From Opitutaceae bacterium (GTDB taxonomy: Bacteria; Verrucomicrobiota; Verrucomicrobiia; Opitutales; Opitutaceae): a stretch of DNA of 64,000 bases. The position numbers and the translations under genes are program-made. The notes under the pieces were generated by a model. The model made no database searches. It was given only the letters and a program-made list of their open reading frames with translations, and was not told the DNA's origin. Where the stretch lies: NCBI GenBank assembly GCA_016711225.1, contig JADJTK010000010.1:186001-250000 (forward strand). The letters are read 5' to 3'. Positions within the stretch are counted from its first letter, which is position 1. The number at the start of each line of letters is the position of its first letter. This document shows positions 8,505-16,351 of the stretch, piece after piece.

Positions 8505-9401
8505 GTTGGGCCGGGGCGCCTTCTGCCTGGCCGGGGACCAGCAGGTGGTGCGGCCGCCGATCGTTTCGCGCCGGAGGGTGCAACCGGTGTGCGGGCAACG
8601 GCCGCCATCGCCCCAGCGGTGATTGAACAGCCAGGTGTCGGGAATGCGGAGATTGAGCGAGGGTGGAGTCTCCGCCTCGGTGCGGCCGGCGATGGTGGTG
8701 AGGGCCATCCGGGCGCCGCGGCGACATTCGCGCCAGAGCGTGCGCACCTCGGCGGGGCGCAGCGAGCCGGCGGAGCGGCGGGGGTGCAGGGCGGAGCGCC
8801 AGAGGATCTCGTCGGCCATCCAGTTGCCCACGCCGGGGAAACGTTCCTGCATCAGCAGCACGGCCTTGAGGGGGGCGCGGGTGCGGCGTGTCAAAAACTC
8901 GGCGACGGCGAGGGCGGTGAAGGCCGCCGAGAGCAGCGGCGGGGCGAGCCGGGTCCACCAATCGGGCGGCGTAGGGCCGAGGTGGAGGTCGACCCGGCCG
9001 AACATGCGTGGATCGGTGAAGACGAGCGCGTGGCCGGCGGTGCGCAGGACGAGGTGGTCGTGTTGGCTGGCGCAAGGGGCGGCGGGCCGGGCGGCGAGTT
9101 CGCCGCTCATGCCGAGGTGGAGGCCAAGCCAGACGGCAGTGTCCGGTGATTCGAGGAAGTCGGATGACGCCGGCACGGAGGCCGGCGCCACGGCGGCCGG
9201 CGAGGTGAAGCGGAAGAGGAGTTGTTTGGCGGCGGCCGCGGAGGACACGAGGACTTTGCCGTGCAGCGCCGCGGCGATGGCGCGGGCCTTCGCGCCGCGG
9301 AAGACGCGGGCTCGTGGATGCGTTTCCACTGCGAGGATGCGCTGCCCGAGTCCGGGATTCCACTGGCGGCGGTAGAATTCGACTTCGGCCAGCTCGGGCA
9401 T
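8487..9401 (-). CDS. mutM: Formamidopyrimidine-DNA glycosylase (Fpg/MutM)
   Basis: A 304-residue base-excision repair enzyme acting on 8-oxoguanine and formamidopyrimidines. It starts MPELAEVEF, giving the catalytic Pro2 and Glu3 after Met removal; upstream frame extension is rejected. Conserved elements are GKVLVSSAAAAKQLLF (residues 49-63), WLGLHLGMSGEL (91-102), FTDPRMFGRV and PGVGNWMADEILW (helix-two-turn-helix). Two oddities stand out. Residues 66-88 form an extra segment between LLFRF and AVWLG, encoded by a palindromic repeat. The C-terminal zinc finger is degenerate: the first pair is CPHTGC and the usual final Cys is missing in TTCWSPARQ. A zincless Fpg is possible. Confidence 0.88.
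   Translation of the reverse strand: MPELAEVEFYRRQWNPGLGQRILAVETHPRARVFRGAKARAIAAALHGKVLVSSAAAAKQLLFRFTSPAAVAPASVPASSDFLESPDTAVWLGLHLGMSGELAARPAAPCASQHDHLVLRTAGHALVFTDPRMFGRVDLHLGPTPPDWWTRLAPPLLSAAFTALAVAEFLTRRTRAPLKAVLLMQERFPGVGNWMADEILWRSALHPRRSAGSLRPAEVRTLWRECRRGARMALTTIAGRTEAETPPSLNLRIPDTWLFNHRWGDGGRCPHTGCTLRRETIGGRTTCWSPARQKAPRPNKKAAP
9168..9187. repeat. Palindrome inside fpg, same family as 61241-61260
   Basis: The arms CGCCGGC and GCCGGCG flank an ACGGAG loop, followed by CCACGGC. The intergenic copy at 61241 has CGCAGGC, ACGGAG, GCCTGCG, then CCACGGC. The one arm difference is a compensatory pair change (A-T to C-G). Here the element sits inside the coding sequence and is translated in frame. 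Confidence 0.85.
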
Positions 9402-9633
9402 GGGTGAGGAAGGAAGGCGGAACGAAGAATGAAGAAGGCAGAAGCCGGAAGCCGAAGGGAACTGCAGAGGAAGGAACGAAACTCTGGCGAGTTCCGCTAC
9501 AGGGACGGCCACGGGGATCGCCTGGATCGGGTGTGGCGACGCTCGCAAGCGCGGGCGAGGTCGCCGGAAGAGATCGAGCAGGAGCAGGAGGAAGGAGGGG
9601 AGCAGGCGCGCCCGTTCGCAACAACGTCGGCGG

Positions 9634-9675
9634 GAGAACGAGAACGAGAACGAGTAAGAGAACGAGAACGATTCG
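9634..9675. repeat. Hexamer tandem array (GAGAAC-type)
   Basis: Seven in-register 6-bp units: GAGAAC three times, GAGTAA, GAGAAC twice, then GATTCG. The array ends just before the stop codon of the minus-strand M24 peptidase gene. Related arrays lie at 18025-18084 and 22994-23041. Looser GAGCAG units occur near 9575-9600. Confidence 0.85.
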
Positions 9676-9681
9676 AATCTC

Positions 9682-10859
9682 CTACGCGATCTCCCAGCGA
9701 TACGGATGCTTGGAGAGCAGCTCGCAGCCGGTGGCGGTGACGTGCACCACATCCTCGATGCGACAACCGCCCAGGCCGGGATAGTACAGACCGGGCTCGA
9801 CGGTGACGACATGTCCCTTTTTTAGGATCGCGTCGGTAGCGGAGACCCGAGGGGCCTCATGAACCGCAAGCCCGAGCCCGTGGCCGGTGCCGTGGAAAAA
9901 ACCGCGCGATCCGTGTGCGTCGTGCGTGGTTTTGTAGCCTTCCTTCTCGAAAAGGGCGACGATGCCCTCGTGGACCCGGCGGCCATTGAGACCGGCACGG
10001 ATGGTGCCCAGGCCGAGCTTCTGGCCGGCATGCACGGTGGCCACCAGGCGGCGTTGTTCGTCGCTGGCGCGGCCCTTGAGGTAGGTGCGCGTCATGTCGC
10101 CGTGGAAACCGGTGGCGGTGACCCGCGGGAAGATGTCGACGATGATCAGGTCGTTGGGGCGCAGCGGACCGGTGCCGCGGCAATGCGGGTCGCACGCCTG
10201 GTCGCCGCCGGCAACGATGGTGTTGTTGGACACCGCGCCGGCCTGGAGGCAGGCGACCTCGATGGCGAACTTGAGCGTCTCCGAGGTGAGTGGGCGGCGT
10301 TCGAACAGGAGGCGGTCGCCCTTGATCGTGGTGGCGCGCAGGATGCGCTCGACGGCGCTGAAGCCGAGCGCGCTGCAGCGATTGCCCTCCCGAATGGCGT
10401 CGAGCTCGGCGGGCTTCTTGAGGTCGCGCTGGGGGAAAAACGACCCTCGGCGAAGCCCACGGCAAGACCGAGATCGATCAGGTCGAAGGCGAGCTTGGCG
10501 GGGAAATCGTCGGGGACGAAGAAGCGCTGGATGCCGTAGTGTCGCGCTAGTGTGGCGACGATTTCGGCGGTGCCGGCGCGTGTCGCCGGGAACTTCTTCT
10601 GCGCCCGCTCCCGCCATTCCTCCAGCGAGAGGACCACGTCGAGGGCCGACTCCTTCCGGGCGCGGGAGAACTCGAGGGCGTTGAACACCCCGACCTTCTT
10701 GCGGCCCAGGCCGAAGGCGAGGAACGGGTCGGGCACGGAGAGGCCGGTGAAGTAGAGCTGATTGGCGTCGCGCTCGGAGTCGGCGTAAAGCAGCGGTGAA
10801 GGTGTGGTGGAAGATTTGGGCACGGGAAATCGTTTTGCGCGCACCGTAGTTGTCGGCAT
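9682..10859 (-). pseudogene. M24 (Xaa-Pro) aminopeptidase-like, split by a one-base frameshift
   Basis: The N-terminal half reads in one frame (LLYADSERDANQLYFTG, VFNALEFSRARKES, RHYGIQRFFVPDDF). The C-terminal half continues in the -1 frame from about 10440 (FFPQRDLKKPAELDAIREGN). The metal site is complete in the second half: DIFPRVTATGFHGDMTRTYL (two Asp), GTGHGLGLAVHEAP (His), VTVEPGLYYPG (Glu) and RIEDVVHVT (Glu). The shift lies at adjacent G5 and A5 runs (10431-10440, plus strand); one extra A would restore a protein of about 390 residues. A real pseudogene, an assembly error or -1 slippage on TTTTT are all possible. The start is uncertain: ATG at 10859, or GTG at 10823 just before PKSSTTPSPLLYAD. 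Confidence 0.75.
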
Positions 10860-10884
10860 GTTCGCCGGCAATCTCGCTTCCGCT

Positions 10885-11418
10885 ATGTCGACCTGCCGCC
10901 GTCTGCTGCCCCGTGCGTTGCTCATCCTTGCCGCGTTTTCCGCGGTGCTCGTGCTGCCCGGCTGCGGCGACGGGGGGGGCAGAGCGAAGGAGTTCAAGAC
11001 GGTGGCGGAGTTTTTCCCGGTGAAGCTGGGCGAGCGCGCGGTGCGCCTGCAATTGGCGGTAAAACCGATGGAGATGCAGGCCGGACTGATGGACCGCCCG
11101 GCGCTGGGGGCCGACGACGGCATGATCTTCCTTTATCAGAGACCCCAGGAGATGAGTTTTTGGATGCGCAACACCCTGATCCCGCTCGACATCGGCTACT
11201 TCGACGGGAAGGGCGTGTTGAAGGAGGTGTGGCAGTTGTACCCGCGCGACGAACGGCCGGTGAAGTCCCGCAGCCAGGAGCTGCAGTTTGCCGTGGAAAT
11301 GAACCAGGGCTGGTATCGCGAGCACGGAGTGAAGCCCGGCGCGAAGCTCGAGCTGGAGGCGCTGAAGCAGGCGCTGGTGGCGCGCGGGTTCGATCCAAGG
11401 CGTTTCGGGATCGATTGA
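10885..11418 (+). CDS. DUF192 lipoprotein
   Basis: A 177-residue protein starting MSTCRRLLPRALLILAAFSA. The N-terminal signal ends in a lipobox (LVLPGC, Cys near residue 27), so it is a predicted lipoprotein. The remainder is a DUF192 domain: FPVKLGERAVRLQLAV, EMQAGLMDRPALGADDGMIF, MSFWMRNTLIPLDIGYFD and the C-terminal YREHGVKPGAKLEL. DUF192 has no agreed biochemical function. The start codon is only 25 bp from the divergent M24 gene's ATG, so both promoters would have to overlap the opposite coding start, or the M24 gene begins further in. Confidence 0.85.
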   Translation: MSTCRRLLPRALLILAAFSAVLVLPGCGDGGGRAKEFKTVAEFFPVKLGERAVRLQLAVKPMEMQAGLMDRPALGADDGMIFLYQRPQEMSFWMRNTLIPLDIGYFDGKGVLKEVWQLYPRDERPVKSRSQELQFAVEMNQGWYREHGVKPGAKLELEALKQALVARGFDPRRFGID

Positions 11419-11419
11419 G

Positions 11420-11442
11420 AGGTTTTGCGGGACGCAAAACCT
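11420..11442 (+). terminator. Hairpin just after the DUF192 stop codon (possible terminator)
   Basis: A perfect 9-bp stem AGGTTTTGC/GCAAAACCT with loop GGGAC begins next to the stop codon. There is no T-tract, so it may instead be an RNA-stabilising or repeat element. Confidence 0.5.
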
Positions 11443-11498
11443 GACGCGGCTGCGCCGCGAGCTCGCTGACCGGGGCGGCGGATCCGCGATGGGCGTAG

Positions 11499-11578
11499 CG
11501 ACGTTCGCAAGAACGTCGGAGCGATGTGTGAGGTGGACCGCGCCGGGAACCGGAATCCCCGCGTTCATACCAACGCGG
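11499..11578. repeat. Two intergenic palindromes
   Basis: CGACGTTC-GCAA-GAACGTCG occupies 11499-11518, and CCGCGTT-CATACC-AACGCGG occupies 11559-11578. Both are compact hairpins in the gap between convergent genes. A degenerate relative of the first (GCGACGCTCGCAAGCG) lies near 9537-9552. They look like members of dispersed palindrome families. Confidence 0.7.
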
Positions 11579-11609
11579 CTACGGGAGCGCAGTCGGCGTT
11601 GTCTTCGCC

Positions 11610-12248
11610 CTATGTCCCGAAGGCGGTGAGGGCGAAACGGAGGATCTGGGCCAGCCCAAATACGCCGATGGCGATGCCGCAGCCCTGATTGATTCGGCGC
11701 ATCCAATAGCCGCTGGCCTTGTCGCGCAGCTTGCTGGCGAGATTGCTCAGGATGATCCACCACAGCATCGAGCCGCTGAAGACTCCCCCGACCAGCAGCA
11801 CCGCCTCGAGCGGATTGTCGACCTGGGCGCCCACGGCAAAGGCGGCGAAGATACCACCGGCGCCAAGAATGGTCATCGGGTTGCTGATGGTGAGCGCCAG
11901 CGCGGTGGAGAAGGCGCCGAACCAGCCGGGCCGGGGCGGAGGTGTTTTGGGCATCTCGTGGGGCGGGGCGGTGTGCCACACGGCGTAGCCGATGATCAGC
12001 AGCACAAAGCCGCTCACGTTCACCAGCAGCCGGCTGTGCTGGGCGAGGAAGTCGGAAATCGTGGTGATGCCGAAGGTGAGGATCGCGCAGAGCAGGGCGT
12101 CCGCCAGCGCGGCGCCCAGGCCGGTGATGATGCCGGTGCGGGCGCGGTGCAGCAGCGAGCGGCGAAAGACCAGCAGCCCGATCGGCCCCACGGGGACGGC
12201 CAGCGCCAGTCCGATGGCCAGTCCGTAGAGCGGTATCCTTATATCCAT
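11610..12248 (-). CDS. LysE-family amino acid exporter
   Basis: A 212-residue polytopic membrane protein, the usual LysE/RhtB length. It starts MDIRIPLYGLAIGLALAVPV and carries the family signature PVGPIGLLVFRRSL near residues 19-33. GLGAALADALLCAI (44-57) and ALTISNPMTILGAGGIFAAF near 120 are further conserved blocks. About six hydrophobic helices can be counted. The family exports basic or other amino acids and related compounds; the substrate cannot be read from sequence. It lies 40 bp downstream of proA on the same strand, so co-transcription is likely. Confidence 0.85.
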   Translation of the reverse strand: MDIRIPLYGLAIGLALAVPVGPIGLLVFRRSLLHRARTGIITGLGAALADALLCAILTFGITTISDFLAQHSRLLVNVSGFVLLIIGYAVWHTAPPHEMPKTPPPRPGWFGAFSTALALTISNPMTILGAGGIFAAFAVGAQVDNPLEAVLLVGGVFSGSMLWWIILSNLASKLRDKASGYWMRRINQGCGIAIGVFGLAQILRFALTAFGT

Positions 12249-12288
12249 GCCGTGGTTGATCCTTCGCGGTGGAAAGGTCCCAGCGCCC

Positions 12289-13584
12289 TCAGCTCCGGAC
12301 CTGCCCGGTGCCGTCGATCACGAACTTGTAGCTGCAGAGCTCGGCCAGACCCATCGGGCCGCGGGCGTGTAGCCGGTCGGTGGAGATGCCGATCTCCGCG
12401 CCCAGCCCGAACTCGAAGCCGTCGGTGAAACGCGTGCTCGCGTTCCAGTAGACGGTGGCCGAGTCGACCTCGCCTTGGAAATGGCGCGCGGCGGTCTCGT
12501 CGGCGGTGACGATGGTGTCGCTGTGGTTGGAGCTGTCGCGATTGATCGTGGCGATGGCGGCGTCGAGGGAGTCGACCACGCGCACGGCCAGGATGTAGTC
12601 GAGAAACTCGGCGCGGTAGTCCTCGGCGGAGGCGGCGGAGTGCGGGAGGCCGGCGGCGGCGAGAATGGCGGCGCTGGCGGCATCGCACCGCAGTTCCACG
12701 CCGCCGTTACGCGAGGCCTGGAGGGCGCGGGCGAGGCGGGGCAGGGAGGTGGCGGCGACGTCGCGGTGGACGAGGAGCTGCTCGACGGCATTGCAGGCAC
12801 TGGGGCGCTGGACCTTGGCGTTGAGGAGAAGCGACTCGGCCATCGCCACGTCGGCGGCGCGGTCGACGTAGAGGAAACAGACCCCCTTGTAGTGCTTGAT
12901 GACCGGGATGCTGGAGTTTTCCGTGACGAAGCGGATGAGCGCCTCGCCGCCGCGGGGAATCACGCAGTGGATGAGCTCGTTGAGCTTGAGGAGGGTGTTG
13001 AGCGCGGCGCGGTCGGTGGTGGGCACCAGCTGCACGGCGGTGGCGGGCAAGCCGGTGGTGGCGAGCGCGGTGGCGATGAGGGCCGCCAGGGCCGTGTTGC
13101 TATGGAACGCCTCCTTGCCGCCGCGCAGGATCGTCGCGTTGCCGGATTTCAGGCACAGGGCGGCGCAGTCGATGGTCACATTGGGGCGCGACTCGTAAAT
13201 GATGGCGACCACGCCGATGGGCACGCGGACCTTGCGGATGACCAGGCCGTTGGGACGAACGGTGCGCTCGAGCTCGGCTCCGACGGGATCGGGCAGGGCG
13301 ACGATCTCGCGCACGCCTTGGGCCATCTGGCGGATACGGGCCTCGTTGAGGGTGAGGCGGTCGAGCAACGCGGCGGTTAGCCCGGCGGTGCGGCCCGCCT
13401 CCAGGTCCTGGGCGTTGGCGACGAGGAGAGCTGGGATGGAGGCTTCGATGGTGTCGGCGAGCGTGAGGAGCGCGCGGTTCTTGGCCTCGGAGGAGGCGAC
13501 GGCCAGGCGCAGCGAAGCGGCGCGGGCGGCTTCGGCGAGTTGGCGGACAGTGACGGCGAGATCGGTATCCATCGGAACCGGCAT
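12289..13584 (-). CDS. proA: Glutamate-5-semialdehyde dehydrogenase (gamma-glutamyl phosphate reductase)
   Basis: A 431-residue enzyme of proline biosynthesis that reduces glutamyl-5-phosphate with NADPH. The start is taken at MPVPMDTDLAVTVRQLAEAA; a second ATG four codons on is equally possible. Landmarks are VRVPIGVVAIIYESRPNVT, CLKSGNATILRGGKEA, the catalytic Cys in QRPSACNAVEQLLV (about residue 280), YWNASTRFTDG and ARGPMGLAELCSYKFV. The partner glutamate kinase ProB is not in the window. The frame happens to remain open far upstream through the neighbouring gene, a GC artefact. Confidence 0.95.
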   Translation of the reverse strand: MPVPMDTDLAVTVRQLAEAARAASLRLAVASSEAKNRALLTLADTIEASIPALLVANAQDLEAGRTAGLTAALLDRLTLNEARIRQMAQGVREIVALPDPVGAELERTVRPNGLVIRKVRVPIGVVAIIYESRPNVTIDCAALCLKSGNATILRGGKEAFHSNTALAALIATALATTGLPATAVQLVPTTDRAALNTLLKLNELIHCVIPRGGEALIRFVTENSSIPVIKHYKGVCFLYVDRAADVAMAESLLLNAKVQRPSACNAVEQLLVHRDVAATSLPRLARALQASRNGGVELRCDAASAAILAAAGLPHSAASAEDYRAEFLDYILAVRVVDSLDAAIATINRDSSNHSDTIVTADETAARHFQGEVDSATVYWNASTRFTDGFEFGLGAEIGISTDRLHARGPMGLAELCSYKFVIDGTGQVRS

Positions 13585-13628
13585 TGAAACCGGGTCGGCG
13601 CGCCGGGGAAAGGGAAAAGGCGGGCGGG

Positions 13629-13671
13629 GAATTGCAGATTGCGGATTGCGGAGTGCGGAATGACGGAGTGC
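13629..13671. repeat. Heptamer tandem array (GGATTGC-type)
   Basis: In-register 7-bp units GAATTGC, AGATTGC, GGATTGC, GGAGTGC, GGAATGA, then GGAGTGC after one extra base. It lies between proA and the helical-repeat gene. A short AATGACC/AATGGAG pair follows near 13711. The same unit type occurs inside mnmA at 23765-23806. Confidence 0.8.
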
Positions 13672-13769
13672 CGGAGCGAGGCGTGGGAGGAGTGCCCGAG
13701 GACGGATGCCCAATGACCAATGGAGGAGTCGTGTGCCGAGAGGGCGACCGATGACCACCGGCGTGGAAA

Positions 13770-15414
13770 TCAGTCGACGTCGATGACGGGGTTGGTGCCC
13801 GACTCGGCGACGGCGGAGACGATGGTCTCCCAGTTGGCGCGGATCTCGGGCGCCAGGGGCTGGGTGCCGAGCCACTGGACGGCGGCAGCGCGATCCTTGC
13901 GGTAGAGCGTGTTGAAGACTTGGAAACGGGTACTGGTCTGCAGACGCGGGTCGGTGATCGCCGCGATCGTCGAGGCGGCCTGGGTGGCATTGCCGGAGTC
14001 GGTCCACTGGGAGGCGAGGCTGGCGAGCGCGCGGTTCTGGGCCTCGCCCGGGGCCAGGCTGCCGACCCAGGCAATGGCCTGGTCGCGGTTCCACTCGAAG
14101 AAGGCGGCCGCGGTTCGGGCGACGAAGCCGGCATCGACCACGGCGGGATGGCGGGCAATCCAGGCGCCGGCCTCGTCGGCGTTGAGCTGCGAGAGGGCGT
14201 TTTGGATGAGCGGCTTCTCGGTGAGGGCCGCAGGGTAGCTGTCGACCGAGGAGAGAAAGAGGCTCGGGTCGTTGCGGGCGGTGTCGCGCAGTCTGACCAG
14301 TTCGAGGCCGGCGCGTACCTCCGGGTCCTGCACGCCCGGCGGCCCAAGCCTCGGCGGCGAGACGATCCTGGTTGAGCCAGTTCCGCCACGCATCGGCGAT
14401 CACCTGCTGCGCTTTGGCGGCGGGAAGATTGGCCCGGGCGATTGCGGCGAGGCGATCCGGCTCGTCGTCGAATCGGGTTCTTAGCGCGGTGCCGAGGACC
14501 TCGGCACGCTGAGCCGCGGGGATTTCCGTGGGATGATCGAGGACAAACTCCGGATTCCGGTAGGCCGCCATCCCCAAGAAGGAAGCGGACTCTTCGGGCG
14601 GGAAATTCCATTGGCGGAGCAACGCGAGCGCCTGTGTCGGGTCCTTTTCCATGAGTTTCGCCAGCACACCGAGTTGGGCGCTGCGCTCGGCCGGTTGGCC
14701 GTGCAGGCTTTCGATCCAGCGCAGCGCAGCGGCACGGTCCGTCTCCATCCATGTATTTGCGATGTCGCCCGCCGTCATTTCGCGGCCGCGGTCGGAGAGT
14801 CGGCCGAAGGCGGCGAGAGCCTCGGCCGGGGACTGGCGGATCAATTGGCTGAGGATGAGGCCAAAGTGTTCCCGGCCGACAGGCGTCTGCTCGGTCTCGG
14901 CGAGGACGAGGGCTTCCCGTGGCGCGTCCGTGTGGATGCGCTCGATGACCACCTCGGCGATGCGGCCACGTTCCTGCTCCGGAATGTTGGCGCGCAGCCA
15001 AGCGATGACCTGCTGTGGGTCGCGTCGGCAGAGCACGGCGAGCGGGAGGGCGAGGGCGTTGTTGCGGCCTGGAAAACGGGGCGCGGCGAAGACGAAGGCG
15101 AGCGCGGCTTGTGGCTCGGCGGCCGACCAGACCTTGATCCATTCGCGCAGTTGCCCCCCCTCGGTTTCCGGACAACCGGCGGCGAGCCAGGCGGCGAGTT
15201 TGCGCTTCGCCTCCTCGGCGGTGAGGGTGGCGGGGGAGTCGGTCGTGGCCGGCGCAGCCGAAGCAGGCTCCGGGGTCGATACCGGCGCGGTGGTGGTGAT
15301 CGATTGCGGGCCGGCGGGCGCGGTGGGTGTCGCCGAACGGTGGATGCCGAGGGCGTAGCCGGCACCGAGGCCGGCGAGGAGTGCAAGACCGACCGCGAGC
15401 GCCTGTCGTTTCAT
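13770..15414 (-). pseudogene. Secreted helical-repeat protein, paralogue 1 (frameshifted)
   Basis: Starts MKRQALAVGLALLAGLGAGY, a signal or anchor sequence, followed by a Pro/Ala/Thr-rich linker. From about residue 65 the protein is built of amphipathic helical repeats of roughly 35 residues recalling TPR/HEAT solenoids (RAALRWIESLHGQPAERSAQ, later QAIAWVGSLAPGEAQNRALA). The first frame is coherent down to about 14345. The rest (VQDPEVRAGLELVRLRDTAR onward) continues in another frame to a stop at 13770. Removing one base from the CCC run at 14335-14337 would join them as one protein of about 548 residues. A diverged paralogue lies 0.9 kb upstream on the same strand. I do not know its function. 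Confidence 0.6.
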
Positions 15415-15519
15415 GGGATGAAATCTGGTGGACGGGCTGGTGCGCTGGCGAATCCAAATGGTGGACGGCCTCCGGTGCCTGGCTTGACTCCGAAGAGGGG
15501 CGCGCTACCTCTGCGCTAC

Positions 15520-15795
15520 ATGGGCGCCACCGTGCCGACCTCCCTTCGCCTCGCCCCGGCCGACAAGCGCATCCTCTCACGGGCGGCCCGCCAACGCGGC
15601 CTGAGCCTGCAAAAGTACCTGGTCGACGCAGGGAAACGGGAGGCCGTAGCCCCATCTTCCGCGTTGGGGCGTGAATTGGAGAAACTGGCGATCGATGCGA
15701 TGGCAGTGGTGGCAGTGGGTCGCATTCGCGATCGCCAGGACCGGGAGTGGACGGACGCGGAGATCGTCGCCGAGGTGAAGGCCGCGCGTCGATGA
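15520..15795 (+). CDS. Putative antitoxin of a PIN-domain toxin-antitoxin pair
   Basis: A 91-residue protein (MGATVPTSLRLAPADKRILS). The N-terminal part resembles a ribbon-helix-helix DNA-binding domain: a short beta strand (VPTSLRLAP), then helices RILSRAARQRGLSLQKYLVD. The C-terminal tail (TDAEIVAEVKAARR) would wrap the toxin. The stop codon overlaps the toxin start (ATGA at 15792-15795), the typical translationally coupled layout. By analogy the pair should be autoregulated by binding upstream. The family assignment rests on context and pattern. Confidence 0.72.
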   Translation: MGATVPTSLRLAPADKRILSRAARQRGLSLQKYLVDAGKREAVAPSSALGRELEKLAIDAMAVVAVGRIRDRQDREWTDAEIVAEVKAARR

Positions 15796-16196
15796 AGCCG
15801 GTGGTGCTCGATACCTGCGTGCTGATCGCGGGCCTAATCGGGCAGGGTGCTTCCGCCCGTTTGGTGGACGCGTTTTTCGCTGACCGGCTCCAGCTTGCAT
15901 ACACGGCGACGATTTTGGCCGAGTATGTCGATGTCATGGAGCGCCCGAAGTTCCGGATCGCGGCGAGCGAGCGACTGGCGGTTCTGATGAAATTGCGCGC
16001 TTCAGCGTTGGAGGTGGAGCCGGTGAGGCTGTCCGCCGTCGGCTGGCCCGATCCCAAGGATGTTCCGTTTGTCGCCGCAGCTCTGGCGGGAGAGGGGAAA
16101 ATGATTGTGACGCTCAATCCGCGCGATTTTGTGCCCGCTGGCGCGCTCGGTATTGGGATTCTGAGCCCGGCTGAAGCGCTGCGGCTGGTGCGCTGA
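15792..16196 (+). CDS. PIN-domain toxin (putative ribonuclease)
   Basis: A 134-residue protein starting MKPVVLDTCVLIAGLIGQGA. The acidic PIN residues are visible: Asp in VLDTCVLI (residue 7), Glu in ILAEYVDVME (about residue 42), and Asp in WPDPKDVPFVAAAL (about 80-85) followed by TLNPRDF. Length and order match the subfamily annotated as putative TA toxin component, PIN family. Such toxins cleave RNA in a Mg2+-dependent way. The cassette lies between two tandem helical-repeat paralogues on the opposite strand. Confidence 0.85.
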   Translation: MKPVVLDTCVLIAGLIGQGASARLVDAFFADRLQLAYTATILAEYVDVMERPKFRIAASERLAVLMKLRASALEVEPVRLSAVGWPDPKDVPFVAAALAGEGKMIVTLNPRDFVPAGALGIGILSPAEALRLVR

Positions 16197-16351
16197 GCGA
16201 GGGGCGATTGACCGCGGAGCGCGGACTGGAGGCGGTGCGTCGAGGCGGCTGGTGGGGCGCACGGCCGGTGCGACGGGTCCGCGAGGAGTTGATCGATCGG
16301 ATGCGCCTGAGCGGCCGGTGAGCAGTGGACCGGGCTTCGGCGCCGCTTCGC

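Noticed and set aside
12289..15414. One open frame of 1041 codons spanning proA and the helical-repeat gene
   Set aside because: The N-terminal part is the helical-repeat protein and the C-terminal part is ProA. The middle is a wrong-frame reading rich in Arg/Pro, so it is a GC-driven read-through and not a fusion.
13100..16117. 1005-codon minus-strand open frame
   Set aside because: Composition is low-complexity (Pro/Arg/Ser/Thr) and it overlaps proA, the helical-repeat gene and the toxin-antitoxin pair in other frames.
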